A stretch of 64,000 nt of DNA, from NCBI RefSeq assembly GCF_000350225.1, contig NW_005179068.1, forward strand, positions 130,938 through 194,937, read 5' to 3'. A program made the translations under genes and the position numbers. The notes beneath the pieces are model-generated. The model was given only the letters and a program-made list of their open reading frames with translations, had not been told where the DNA came from and did not search any database. This document shows positions 38,035 through 50,587 of the stretch, in pieces (the first letter of the stretch is position 1; every line of letters begins with the position of its first letter). Origin of the DNA: Chondrus crispus. Its lineage: Eukaryota > Rhodophyta > Florideophyceae > Gigartinales > Gigartinaceae.

Positions 38035-39660
38035 GTGCGGAGGTATGGCAACCATTACAAGTGGGGAGTGACACCTGGACACAGGGGCAGAGAGGCCCGG
38101 GGACACGTAGTGGTTGGTACACGTATGCCCGTGGAGGTGGCGTTACTCTGGCCGGGATTGAGTTCACGTGGACAGGTGTCCTGCCTGGAGAGACAGATGT
38201 CCCGGAAAAAAAGAGCCGTGCCAGTGCACTACACAAAACGCAAAAAGCAGTCAACCGGCTACGAGAACCTTTTGTCGCACATACGCAGTGGACATCCAAA
38301 GTATTCTACACTGGTGGAATCTGAGCAGGCTTCGGAAAGATCTACTATTGTCCATTACTTCTCATCGTCAAAGGCACAAAGGTTTATGGGTTGGTTCGAC
38401 TTTGTCATCAACAAGTTGCTTCCGTTGTCATTGCTGAAGAAGAAAACAATCCGAACTCATATCAAGCATGACCCAATCAGTCTGGCTACATTACTGAGAT
38501 ACCTTCCCCGACTGTTAGAGTGCGTACAAGAGAAGGTGTCTCGGCTGTTGCCAACACAATTTGCTCTTGTATTTGATGGATGGTCAGTTGGCTGTACGCA
38601 TTACTTGGCTATATTCGCATCTTATTCAATGTCTAATGCAGCTGGGTACAGTGTTCGGTTGCTCGCCTTTTCGCCTTTGGGCGAGGAAGGCTCTCTGAAT
38701 GCGGACGAACACGTTTCTTTCATGACCTATGTTTTGGGCGTATTAAAGTACTCTTGGGATGATGTCACTGCCCTTATAGGTGACAACTGTGCGACGAACA
38801 AGTTTATCGCCAATAAGGCATGTAAGTCATTTATCGAGTACGCAAGCCATCAATTTAATTTAGCGGTTCAACGGATAATGAAGAAGGAAGAAGAACTGCT
38901 AGAGCAAATCAACAGGTTGATGTCGCAGCTTAAGACGCTGCTCTTGAGAGCTAAGTTGTTGCAATTAACTCCCTTACGTCCTATCACACGCAACACCATA
39001 AGATGGAGCTCTACGTTTGATATGATTTCTAGGTACGTGAGGCTGAGAGAGTTTCTTGCAGATCTAGCCTCCTCTGATATTGATGATTTATGCTTGAATT
39101 AATCACAAAATAGGAGGGTAGATACTCTCCTAGTTCGTTTGAAGGATCTTGAGTCACTGTCGAAATCGTTACAGAAGGAATCGGCTACAATTGCGGAAGT
39201 TCGAGTTCCCTTCGATGCTGTAATGGATCAATATCCCGAGACAGCATCCAAGCTCTCACTTTCAGCTGCTATATTGCACAGTCCTTACTGAGAGAGTGCT
39301 ATTGTAAAGGTACAGCTTGGGAATCCGAATAATTTATCTGAAGAGGAGAAGGCATGTTTAAAAGCGTTTTGTGTGGATGAAGGCGCGGATCAAGACAGTG
39401 CATCCGAGGCGCTCTCTTTTGCCGAGCATGCTTTAAGAAAGCAGAACAGAATATGTTGAACGTCATCTCAGTGGTACAAGGACCTCAGATTCCTTCTTCT
39501 AACTTCAAATTTATGTGAGAGGCTTTTCTCAAAGGCCGGATACATTGTTAACAACAGAAGACGGATTCTTCTGCCGGCCAATTTAGAGTCGCAGCTATTT
39601 TTGAATCTCAACAGTGATCTGTGGGATAAAGGTGACATCAATACCCTGATACAGGCTTAA
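38035..39660 (+). pseudogene. hAT-superfamily transposase with three nonsense codons and no frameshift
   Basis: A single frame of 541 codons. The N-terminal BED-type finger tail reads YENLLSHIRSGHPKY (H...H). The catalytic region includes FALVFDGWSVGCTHYLAIFA, ALIGDNCATNKFIANK and ASHQFNLAV, the hAT pattern of Asp followed by C/H-x-x-N-L. The C-terminal dimerisation segment SNLCERLFSKAGYIVNNRRR is typical of hAT. Stops are TAA at 39100, TGA near 39289 and TGA near 39457; downstream sequence stays in frame. The first two Cys of the BED finger are not clear. Terminal inverted repeats and the 8-bp duplication were not found. Confidence 0.85.
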
Positions 39661-40012
39661 GTTGAGACTTTGAACAGGCCCTGTATGATTTGATTATACT
39701 AGATAATCCGGACTATTTATCTCTCATGCTAGTGATTATCGAATAATCTATCTTGGAGACTGCCGGGTCCTGGATATATTATAATATGTTTTGACGATGC
39801 TTTGATGCCAGCCACTAGGCGCACCCTTCTGACACCCCACGTTCTCTGCTCATTCTGCAAAATGCAGCGCATGTTACCGTCTCATGTCCAGTGCATTTCT
39901 TAATTTCTTGAATCCTGCGCGGACACGACTTTGATCGTATGCCTTGAGGCGTAGATCGGGCAGTCCGGTTGCTCGATCGTGGACTTTACCATCGATCAGA
40001 CGCAACGCAGGT

Positions 40013-41453
40013 TTACCCCCAACCTAGCATGTCGTCGTGGAATTCTCCTAGTCTCCGGCTACCCGTACCAATGTGGAATATCGGCTCGCCCGGCGCGTCG
40101 GCCAGTAACTTCCCGACGAGGCCTGCGGAGAACTCCTGGCCCCACTTTTTGTCAAGGTATTTCTTCTTTGTGTGAAGATTAACTCCCATCTCATTGGATC
40201 CACCTACTGCACCTTGACCAATGTAACAGCCCGTCCCACTTCTCAATAACTGAAGTTGACCGGGTCCGACCTCCTCAACGCACGCATTGATTTCTTCAGC
40301 GGATACGCCCCAGAACATAGCTCCCCATCTTTTCATAGACCTGGAATCTACGAGGATCACTTTGTAAGTCAAGTGAGCTCTGGTCGTCTTAGGGAACATG
40401 ATGGCCATGACAGAGATAATTAAAAACAATGTAATTCCAACACCTTCGACCATCTGCATAACATTATTCCATGTAAATTGAAACACTAGTTCGCCGAATG
40501 GGCCCTCGACCTTGCCTGAAATCCCGAAAGCTATAAGATTGACAGCATTTATTAATGTTGAGATGTACACATTGGAAACTGGAGAGGCTGCGTAGGCATC
40601 TCCGTCATAAACGCAGCCTTTGGATAAGGTACGCGTGATGATTTCCCTAGCGTCGAAAACCCCGAACCCTCCCCTCTCGGGTGCTTTCCATGCCACTATG
40701 GTACGACATCTGCTATTCTCTTCATCTTCACTCGCAGAGTAGCATGTTTCTGTGAAGATCTTAACCAGCCTGGCTATCCCACCATCAAATTTGCTCTTTC
40801 TTCGTAAGTCAGCGTTACCCGCAGCAACTCTGTAAAACGACCACCCCAGCCCAAAGACGGTAGTTATTCTCAAGGACCTGATGTACGCTCTGTTAACTCG
40901 CCCTTCTAGCACATCGATGACTAAGCAGCACCAGGCCAGGCTGACGATGGGAATGCCCCATCTGAAGTAGTCGAACGAGATCCACTCTAAAGGGTATGCG
41001 ATAAAATATAATACAAGCGCTGGTAGATCCGATCCGAAATACAAGTTACAGTATCTGCCAGGACACAAATGCAGGCTATAGTCAGATAACCCAAAAAACC
41101 TGCATTACAGCCCAGTCCAATATAGCGTCTTCCATCGTTCGTTTCCAGTTGCTCCTCTGGAATCTCCTCACTACGAGTAATGTTACCTGAAGAAGCGCCC
41201 ATTCACCGAGGGCCAGGAAGGGAAATAGCCGTGATGTAATCCCATTCATCAAGCTCAATCCGAGCTTTCTAACCACGTACAATGCCGTCAGGACCGCGTA
41301 AGTCACCAGCTGCAATGTTCTTCTTCTTCCTGTTCCCGTGAAAGGCATCTTGGTCCGGTCAAGACCCTTATTGCTCGCGACGGCCGGATCTGGGTCGCAG
41401 GCAGCGCACCCCTTCTCAGATAGAACTTTGTCCTGGCTTTCCACATTATCCAA
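40013..41453 (-). pseudogene. Decayed paralogue of the eight-helix membrane protein
   Basis: Over long stretches it is identical to the intact gene at 11179-12666, for example GRVNRAYIRSLRITTVFGLG and KSKFDGGIARLVKIFTETCY. The N-terminal part (41453-41082) starts at an internal Met relative to the intact copy because the upstream segment is deleted. A frameshift near 41085, within the third hydrophobic segment, and another before 41060 break the frame, which then stays open to the end (...RRLGEFHDDML). The decayed start suggests relaxed selection in copy B. Confidence 0.85.
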
Positions 41454-41460
41454 GATCGCT

Positions 41461-42709
41461 GAATCTCATTTTTGCTCGCTTATTCACAGTTCTGAATCGG
41501 TGTGCCCTAAGGTTATCTTCCAAGGTGTACGGGGAGAAGGGGGTCGTGTGGTCGGGTTTCATGCAACTCTTGAGTGCTGGAACTTTCTAGAGGCCCGGGG
41601 GCGGCGATAAAAAGAGAAGGCTCCACGGGTTGAGGAGGGGGGAAAGCAAGGGGAAGGGGGCAAGAGGCAAAAAGTAAACCAACAGCAACTGTCAATCTGG
41701 TCTCGAGGCAAGCAAAAGAGAGTTAGAGAAAGGTGAAGTTGACTCGGGCTACCAAACCGCGCCCACCTTTGTAGATCCCGGCTAACGCCGAGACCACGTA
41801 GTGATCATTAGTTTCGTTCGAAACCGCCCCTCCATCGTCACACCCATTAGGCCCTGTCGTTGCTGTGGCGGCAGGGGCTGTCAACGCCGGAACTTCGGCT
41901 GAACGCCAAGGGGCGAGCACAGTAGAGAACGACTCTTCAAGATGCTATGTTCTGACAACCCGGAGGGCGCGAGGTGACAGAGCGGCCGTCGCCGCCGACC
42001 TAAATAATGCTCCTGAAAGCCAACTGTGGTCCAGTATCCATAGTATCCTTCCCCTCTCATACCTCAAGCATTGCAGCATCGCCACATCCACAGCAAGACC
42101 CCCGAACTCGAGCTAACACAGAACACAGACCACGACATGGGGCTCCCCCGCTGGTCGCCTCCACTTGGAGGGAGGCCAATCACCACTCGACATCATCGCG
42201 CAACCTGCGTATGGGCCTTCGCCCACGTCTGGTCGCGAGAGCGATCTCTTGTTCGGAACGCCATTGTGTGCGAGCGTGTGTTACTTTCATACTTGTGCGC
42301 GTTGGGGTCTAGCATAAAACCAAATTTATCCGCACGTGTGCAACAACAATCGTTTTGCTTTCTATTTTAGTTTTTTTGGGCTGCAGTTGCACAATGTTGT
42401 GGCACAGTTGTACACTAGCTAGCTAGCCCTTTTTAATTAACAGGCTCTAGCTCTCTCTAGCTAGCGGATGTCTAGACGACAAGCGATTTGCCCCATGTGA
42501 GGTCAAGGATGGCGTCATATGGGGCCAGCTTCTCTTTGCAAAAAATAAATTAAATCGACACTTTATAAAGTCAGTTGGGACGCCATTTCTTTAGCGTACG
42601 TACCTTCGGCAATAAGATCTTGCAAAACATCGGGATGAAATTTGTGAATACACAGAAATACTAAGAATGTAGTTTAGTTTTAATACGCGGGTGACAATTT
42701 AAACAAGCG
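41461..42709. other. Duplication intergenic tail, no gene
   Basis: Matches 12690-13130 and 20420-21050 of copy A in blocks, with about 350 bp (41690-42060) having no counterpart there. No coding sequence is supported. Confidence 0.5.
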
Positions 42710-43084
42710 TTATGGTTTTGAAGATATCAGTGACAGATCGCACAGTCCGGAGTCGCATTCCAGTGCAAAGAACTGTATAAGTGGACGTAGGACGGAGCGA
42801 TGACGAGTAAACGAAGGTACCAGATTCTTGTTCCAGCAATCAGCATATAACTTTTTCCGGTCAGGCAAAAAGGCTCCTTTTTTAAGGCATTCTAAAAATG
42901 GCTGGAAAAGACGTGCAGATCTCACCAAATTCCACACTTCCGCAACGCAGAACTTAACTGCGGTGGCAAGAGTATCTTTTCCTCGTTGTTGAGAAAGCAC
43001 AAGTCGGGAAAAAATACGTTGAAAAGTGACCTCATACGAGGACATTTGTCGTCTAGTGTCCATCCGACCGGGGCTTGTTCTCAT
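42710..43084 (-). pseudogene. Copy B version of the conserved short unit
   Basis: A 124-codon frame (MRTSPGRMDTRRQMSSYEVT...), longer than its copy A relative because of about 90 bp inserted near 42730-42830. Shared peptide blocks include HATAVDFWVVKVWSLVRS versus LATAVKFCVAEVWNLVRS and FLECLKK. Similar spacing and conservative changes hint that the frame was once translated. No known domain. Confidence 0.3.
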
Positions 43085-43685
43085 ATGAGGACAGCTCTTT
43101 GCAAGAATATATAAATTAAATTGAACGTTAAAAGGCTACGTTGGGCACTATTTCCTTGACGCACTTGTTTTCGGCATTAAGATCTTGCAGAACACCAGGA
43201 GTGCCACTTTAAATACGCAGAAAGATTAAGAATGCAAGGCAGATTGAGCACATATTCGTTTTTTAACTGGGGTTTTGGGTGTCAAAGTTATTTTACATGC
43301 AGTTTTAAGGTCTTTAAATAAAGCTTCTTTTCCAGACATATCTAAAAAAGACCAGGAAAAATATGCAATTGTCACAAGGTTGTTTCCGTGACCATGTCAG
43401 AAGTTAAGTGCAGCGGCGCGGGTATATTTTTCTTTTTTGTCGAGGAAGCGCAAGTCAAGAATAAAATAGGTCGAATAATGCTCTCATATGTATGAGGACA
43501 AAGGTCCAATAGACACTAGACACTAGCAATTGGTGAGATTGCGTGCTAGAGAGCTCATCATTTGTGGCGTACTCTTTCAGATATATGGATTTTCACTGTG
43601 TTTCCACAGAGAATTTCGCAGGCAATACAATAGAACAAGCTTCGACAAGAAAGCGTACACAGATGACTTGCATATTGGACATGCA

Positions 43686-44317
43686 TGTAGCATAAACACC
43701 CCCAGTGATAGGGGTGTATGCACAGTTCGACCGAGACCCTTGTCGATCGGGAAGACGGGGGTGAAGCCGAACACCAGCAAACGGCACCGGGCAGCGGGCC
43801 CGGGTAGCGTTGCAGAGCGGGAACGGGGAGGACATCGGTACGCGCGAGCGGCCTCGAGGGCCCGGCGCGGTACTGGGTAACGATCCAGTACCGACGGGCG
43901 GATGCGGAGCCGGCTCGTGGGCGTACGGCACGCGTCCTCAACCCGAGCTCGGTACCGCTCTAAGGTAATTAGCGAGCGTTACCTTAGAATAAGCGGGAAG
44001 TCGGACCTTGACGGTCAGTGGGTGACAAGTCCGTCCTTGTCCTCCTTCACCGCCGCCGGTCCGCTCCATATTTAATATACAAAACAATCTATAACACTAC
44101 AGTACCGAAATACTGCAGTGGACTACTGTAGTACAGATCGGACCGTACTGTAATACTGTCAGCCATCGTGGCTGACAGTACACGTGTGTGTACACTTCCG
44201 TCCCGCGCGGTACACGTGTACACGCGCGGTAGTACTGTAGAGCATCGGGCTCTACAGTATTGGATCCCGTTGTTGATCTAATCTAACTAAAAAGCCCCCC
44301 GGGGGGGTTATACTACA
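43686..44317 (+). repeat. Solo LTR, 632 bp, target duplication ATGCA
   Basis: TGTAGCATAAACACC...GGTTATACTACA, flanked by ATGCA at 43681-43685 and 44318-44322. Copy A has the single site ATGCA at 30287-30291. Homologous to the gypsy C LTR (35132-35768) in opposite orientation. It left no internal sequence, as expected after LTR-LTR recombination. Confidence 0.85.
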
Positions 44318-44868
44318 ATGCAGAATGAAGTCTGTAGAATAATCGAGAGAGAAGCTACTTGAGGATATCAAGCACTCGAGTCCACTTGGCCTCCTGCTGT
44401 GGGGCTGTAAGAAATGTGTAGGCTGCGAGGGTCACGTGTCAATATGGCTGGCCGGAATGTCACGACATTTTATAGATTTCGTAAATTCGCATTTATTGTC
44501 CGCCCTATTTGGTTCCACTAGGATGACTAGCATATGTAGAATCGCTACTAATGTACTAACTAAACGTAGCCGGGGTTGTTATTGGTCCGCGTACAGTACG
44601 CCGTCTGCGACCCGGCCTGGGAGGAAGGAAGTTCGGGCGGGGATTTGGGCCGTTTGTCGCAGGGCCCTCTCTGTTTTTCTTTGCAGAATAGGGGCGGGGG
44701 CCAGAGTGCGATACTGCTTTCATTTCTTTGATTTGTCTTAAATGAAAAGGAGCTCCGTCGACGCCTGGCTCTACTAGCCTCGGAGAAAGCAACTATTTTT
44801 TCTCCTCCCTCAGCGTTGCCCCACTCACGTGTTACTCACCGGTGAGGGAGGGGCCCTTTTGTAGTACT

Positions 44869-46162
44869 GCTGTGAATATTTAGACTGCTGTGCACGTGTA
44901 AGCAGTGTGATGTTTTAATGCAGACTTTGACTTTGGGTGAATACAATGTTTATGGCCTGTGTCTATTGGAGGTCTCCGGAAATAGCAAAATAGTGCGCGT
45001 AATATTATACTACCGCGGCGGCTTTTGATACGAAGATTTCCGACATGACTGCGGAAAAGCAAATTGATACAGTAGCAGACTACTTTGCGGGATACATTGC
45101 CTTGAACTTCATGAGTCGTAATGACTTTGTGGCGCGCGGGGAAAAAGGGGACTGCGGCGACAACGCCGAGATTTAGGCGACACACGGGGGGTGCAAAGGT
45201 GGAGGCAAAGCGAGGGAAAGTTGAGATGGAAGCGGAAAGATCGCTGCTCGATGTAGAGTGGTCTGCGGCTTAGTGCAGTAGAGTTTCTCGGATGCGAACT
45301 GGACAGCATGAAACCGCTCCGGGAATTCATTTCTGGAATCGGAGTGGCTGCGTTGATGTGCTGTGCATATTTGTGATTTGGTACAAGTTCTAGTGCCGCT
45401 TCCAAGGGGGTGGTGCCTTGGGAGCAATCGTGCGTTTGATACGACACAAAACTCCGTGTTGGCATGCTTTAATCGCAAAAAATACGAATCAATTTACGAT
45501 TGGTGATTTCCGGAGTCTTCCATTGAGGCGGAAGGGTCGCGTGGATAGATTAAGATGTGCGAATGAGGGAACACACATATATACAGAGGAAGCAGACACC
45601 GGGAGAGGAGTGCGAGATTGAATCGTAAAGAGGAAGGATGATGGGCAAAGAAATAGCACATGCAGAAGCGAAGGTGACCCGACGTTCGTCGCGCTGCGGC
45701 TCTTCGCCGATCGCATCCGGTCGACGTGCCTCGCGCGCAAGGGCGCTCTGGTCTACTCGAGGCGACCGGATGCGTGAAGGCCCGAGGTGTAGTGCGGGGG
45801 AGGCCTCCGTCGTGTCAGGCACACCGATGGCCCGGCCAAGGGCCCAGTGCTGTGAGACGGAGAGCGGCCCCTGCCAGACTTTCGTTTCAAGAGCGAAGCG
45901 AAATGCCACTACCGCGCGCGACAGTTAGCCTTGCGATAATAAAGGCAGCGCCCTACAGATCCCCAGAGGCGGGGGATCATCGGTTCGGGGAGCATCGCCA
46001 ACGGAGCCGCCCTTCAGAGAGACCCTCGTCCTCGCTTCCTCCCTGCGCGCGCGCTTCCCTCGCCCGCCGACGTCGTCCACGCCTGCTCGCGAGGAACTTC
46101 GAACTCGCCGGTTGCCACACTAATTACTGGCGCGATTAGGACCGCAGTGAGAAATTCCTTGC
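44869..46162. other. No gene recognised
   Basis: 45090-45480 and 45550-46140 have overlapping open frames of 80-140 codons on both strands without motifs. The last 500 bp may contain the 5' LTR or leader of gypsy D, but the matching 3' LTR is missing, so the boundary cannot be drawn. Confidence 0.4.
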
Positions 46163-48024
46163 TTGAGCTCTCCAACTCGGAAGAGGCCGAGGGATATGGA
46201 CCGCAATCAATCTGATTCTAGGCCGTCTGGTTGCGTGAAGCAGACAATCGTGGAGTCCGTTGAGGCACCCCGTCTCACAGACATATCTACATCGGACTTC
46301 GTTTTGTTTGCTCGGAGAAGAGAGGTCTACGAACGCCGGATTGAAGAGAAAAACGCTGACTGTACAGTGAAGATGCCCCTGACCTCCTACCGCAACTCTG
46401 TTTCGAAGGCCATCCTTTAGCTTTTCGTAGTCGCTGGATGGGCGCCAGCATCGGATACTGATGACATCACAGAACAGGACTTAAAGGACTGCGTCGAGAA
46501 GCACTCCAAAGTCCCCCCTCCGACTACGATCTTGCGTTTCTGGAACGCCAGCTACGACACGTTTCCATGAAGAGGCATAGCACAGCATGCACTCTGGAGC
46601 GACAAGTCTGGAGGCTGTGCTTAAAGTACGCCTCTACGCTCCAGAAGTGCGGTTATGACGAGTTTGTCAGCAAGCAACCGAGGCTTGCTGTGCAGCACAT
46701 TATGACACATATCTCCCATCCTCAGCTCAGAGCTCGCATGAAGCTTACACTTCGCCTAAAGAAGGAAGAAGGATTCGGTAGAGGTTTCCGCGCATTTGTG
46801 CAGGAGCTGGGTAAGGAAGCGCAAGCACTTGATCGCCATGACGTGGTCACTATATACCAGTTCTGTAGTAAGGATGAGGACACTGACTCTGGCAATGAGG
46901 GCATTCGAACTGCGCGCAGCAAGCAACGCGTGTCCCCGAGTGTTCCGCGTTCTCGTTTTGGCCGCCCACATGAAAATGCACGGAAGCATATGCGGGAGGC
47001 AGATCCAATGCGATCAGACTTCTCGGCGAACGAAAGAAAACGCGAACTCCCGGATTGCCTCAATCCAACCTGCAGCGGCAAGCACTTCATGAATGATTGC
47101 TCTACCTACTCACAGGAGGACAAAAGGCGGTACAAGAAGCAGTACCACGACGCCAAGCGGGCACGAAACCACGACGCAGAGAAGGCCGGAAATTTCCAAC
47201 CGCGCACTCGTGGCGGTGTGAGACAGATCGAACGACCCGGCATTCATCAGAACTCCTCCCTTTTATCCGCCTCTTTCTGCAACGGGGCTGTAAATGCGGC
47301 TGTTATGGCCGACTCAGGGTCTGATATTACAGTGCTTCCTTCCTCGCTTCTAGATCTCATCGGCGCCTCCGACCAGCAAATTCGGGTCCGGCGTCTAGTC
47401 GAGCTCATGCATTTAGCCAATGCGCATGCCTCCGTCGCTCCCGTAGAATGTTCAGGCGAGGTCGAGCTCTATGTCGAGTTACGTATCCGCCACGGCGAGC
47501 GCTTCATTCTCCGGAGACTGAAGTGGCTCGTCAGCGACGCACCCATGACGCACGCTTACCTGGGACACCATCTACTCGCCGCTCTTGGCATGGACAATCG
47601 CGTCCTCATGGCCGCCGCACGTGACAAAATTGGCTCCGTAGTTGACGTGCCAGCCCTTTTCAGCCGCCAAGGTCTGGAAAATAACCCTTGCGCAGGCAAC
47701 TATTCCTCAATTCATGAAATAATGGCACAAAGAAGGCTCGAGTCCAGCTCCACATTCCACAGTCAGGGTGGAGATGAGGCAGATGGGTTGGATGATGCTG
47801 ACGTGTACATCGACCTAGGGGACGACCCAGACGAAGATCGAGATGCCGCACTTGCCGGTATGATAGATAAAGCGCACAAGAACGGCATGACAGAGGAAGG
47901 CGCACGCCGCCTCTCTACCCTTGTGGAACGTCACAAGGCGATTTTCGAATTCGGCTGGGCAAGTCCCCACCAGCCGACGTCCCCCCAATGGAAATCCGGC
48001 TCGAACCAGGCCGGCGGGCAGTAA
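46163..48024 (+). pseudogene. gypsy D gag and protease
   Basis: ATG near 46163 (MSSPTRKRPRDMDRNQSDSR) opens gag. A TAG after VSKAIL (46418) and a TGA after YDTFP (46567) interrupt it, but the frame continues through LKYASTLQKCGYDEFVSKQP and a zinc-knuckle-like CLNPTCSGKHFMNDC (near 47085). The protease motif AAVMADSGSDITVLPSSLLD is at 47300-47360, and a helper stretch AYLGHHLLAALGMD follows. The frame then shifts near 47965 into RT. Gag packages element RNA; the protease would process it. Confidence 0.82.
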
Positions 48025-48900
48025 AGGTCAAGCCTCGACGATACTCTCCAGATCAACGCGCCTTCCTGGAGAAACATGTCGACAAGCTTCGCGATCTTGA
48101 ATTTGTTGTCGACATGCTAATGGCAGATTGGCAGTCTGCTCCACTACTGGTCCCCAAGCTGTATTCTAAGGCAGGAATGCGTCTTGCCGTTGATCTCCAT
48201 CTGGTCAACGCAACAACGACAAAAGAAGCGTGGCCCATGCCTCACCTCGAGGCTGCAGTCAACGACTTTGCAACAAGCAAGTGGTTCGCCTGCCTGTACT
48301 TTCTCTCAAGCTACTAGCAGTTGCCATTGCACCCCAACTCGTACAGTGGTTGTGGAATCGTCACACCACGTGGAGTCGTAGCTTCGAAACGCGTCCTACC
48401 GGGACTCGCGAACGCAACAGCTCACTTCCAACGCTCTATTGAGCCGCTGTTCGCTGATCTTCTCGCCAATATGAAAGCATGACTTGATGATTTTAACCTC
48501 TATGCTGCGAGGGAGACCGAACTGCTCGACTGTCTCGAGAAATGTTTTTCCATATGCCAACACAGGAGCTTATATTTGTCAGCTCGAAAGTGCGTTCTTT
48601 TCCCGCCGGAGATCAAACGGTGTGGCCGCCTCGTGTCCGGCGATGGGTACAAGACTGGCCCCTCCAATATATCCGGATTGAAAGACATGCACGTTCCTGT
48701 GACCGCTGACGAACTATCGCAGTTTCTGAATTGCTGCAAATGGATTGCATTGGGCATCCCACAATTTGTGCAGAGGGAATCTGCCGTCACTTCCCTTCTG
48801 GAAAAGGCCTACGTCGCTTCTGGAAGGCGGACCACGCGGTCAATTCGGCGCCTTCAACTAGGCCCTTTCGGTTGGCCTAACCCACACACACGCCTTCGAG
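47966..48900 (+). pseudogene. gypsy D reverse transcriptase
   Basis: Reading from MEIRLEPGRRAVKVKPRRYS: DQRAFLEKHVDKLRDLEFVV, SAPLLVPKLYSKAGMRLAVD, then a TAG after LYFLSSY. The next segment, RGVVASKRVLPGLANATAHF, is followed by another TGA or TAG just before LDDFNLYA, the catalytic L-D-D motif (its preceding aromatic is lost to the stop). The thumb region continues ECLEKCFSICQHRSLYLSAR. Related to gypsy B RT in layout and length. Confidence 0.8.
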
Positions 48901-50587
48901 GATTTGCAGAGTGCCCTGCGCGCGGCCGTTACGTTGGCCTACCCCGATCCCAGCAAGATTCTGTGCGTCATCACGGACGCGTCTGAGCGATTTTGGGATG
49001 GGGCGGTCACCCAGACCACGGAGGAGCAGCTAAAACTGCAGGTTGGAGAACAGCAGCACGACCCTATCGCTTTTCTAGGTTCGGCTTTTAAGAAAGCACA
49101 AAAGGACTGGACGACTTTCGAAAAGGAGGGGTATGCCATTTTCCAAACTTTCATGAAATTGGACTATATGCTGCAAGCCCAAAAGCAGACGCACATCTAC
49201 ACCGATCACCGAAACCTACTCTTCGTGATTGCTCCGCTCGCTTTGGAACCTGCCCTAGGTCGCCACATCGTATCTGAAGTGCAACGATTCGCATTCTACC
49301 TATCTCGCTTCCCTTACGTCATCGAGCACGTGTGTGGCACGGACAATGTCTTCGCAGACATTATGACAACATGGACAAGGGGCTACCGCCGAGATGGAAC
49401 TCAACTGCGTCCTGTAGCGATCATGCTCCTCCAGGACGCACGACAGGTCATTCCTTCCCCCGAAGATTTCGACTGGCCAACGCCTTCATCAATTCGCAGT
49501 GCGCAGGACCGCGCGCCCTCCCGCCCCCTCACCTAGTGAGAGACACAATCGACAATTTAGGGAAGCACCACGGCCGCATATGGGTCCCAGAGAATGCCCT
49601 TGAGCTCCAAATCCAGCTCCTTGTTGCTGCTCACTCGAGTACGGTTGGACATCGGGGGTTTATGCCACGGCGAGTATTTTACGCGAGGCGTTTTGGTGGA
49701 CATTTTTGGATCGGGACACTGCGGGGCTAGTGCGGAGTTGTCTACACTGCATTGTTACGCGCTGTGGGAAAACCGTACCACGCCCCCTGGGTACGGCTTT
49801 ACATGGGTCACGCCCGAACGAGGTTCTGCATCTAGATTACTTGTACATGGGAAAGGGTACAGATCGAAAACGTTACATCTTAATTATCCGGGACGACCTA
49901 TCGTCGTACACTTGGCCCTGGCCTACCGATAGCAGCAGTGCCGAAAATGCATCTGAGGCACTCGGTACGTTGATAGGCTGCTTTGGTTCTATGGATTACT
50001 TGGTCACAGACCAGGGTTCTCACTTTAAAATTGAGCCTCTCAAGTCACTAGTCGAGGAGGCGCGGTCCCACCACCATTTTGTTACTGCATATTGCCCCTG
50101 GGCAAACGGGTCCGTCGAACGGATGTGTCGCGAGGTGCTTCGCGCATGTAAAGCCCTCCTCAGTGAATGGAATCTCAGCCCTATGGATTGGCCAGGAATC
50201 ACGGAATGCATGCAAAGCGTGCTAAATCACGCCTCGTTGACCAGGCAGTTGCGGGATGCGAATGTGAAGGGGGTGTACCGGACTCCGCTTGAAGTTTTCA
50301 CAGGACACAGACCAGTCCGTCCCCTGCTTCTTGCAATGCTAATATCAGAATATCCGAAGGCAATTGCGCGTGATGATTTGAACATCAGAACACTAATTGG
50401 CATTGCACCCCTACAACACGCCGCGGATTCCATCCACCGCAAAGTGCTGGAGTTAACATCCGCCTCCCGCAAGCGCCGCGTCGTCGCGCACAACGAAAAG
50501 ACGGGTATTGTACGCCCTTCTTTTGTGGTTGGCGACTATGTGCTAGTTCGTCAGACGCGTCCTGGCGGCCATAAGCTACAGTTCGAA
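48901..50587 (+). pseudogene. gypsy D RNase H and integrase, truncated
   Basis: RNase H: LCVITDASERFWDGAVTQTT, EKEGYAIFQTF and HIYTDHRNLLFVI. A frameshift near 49540 leads to the integrase: CLHCIVTRCGKTVPRPLG (zinc finger), VLHLDYLYMGKG, YLVTDQGSHFKIEPL and WANGSVERMCREVL, with all three catalytic acidic residues. It ends after VVGDYVLVRQTRPGGHKLQF, where copia sequence begins at 50588. The C-terminal end, where a GPY/F motif or chromodomain would sit, is missing. Confidence 0.85.

Larger units (their letters stand above)
39810..44868. repeat. Segmental duplication, copy B
   Basis: Counterpart of copy A (10300-30848). It keeps single uninterrupted target sites for the 691-bp element (AATCCT, 39911-39916), pogo 1 (TA, 43054-43055) and gypsy B (GATTG, 43537-43541). 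The gypsy A site itself is missing because about 35 bp around it differ. It has its own insertion at 43686-44317. Confidence 0.85.

Noticed and set aside
45550..46139. Pair of overlapping frames of 119 and 137 codons on opposite strands
   Set aside because: No domain on either strand; the GC-rich composition of this likely leader region makes long chance frames expected.
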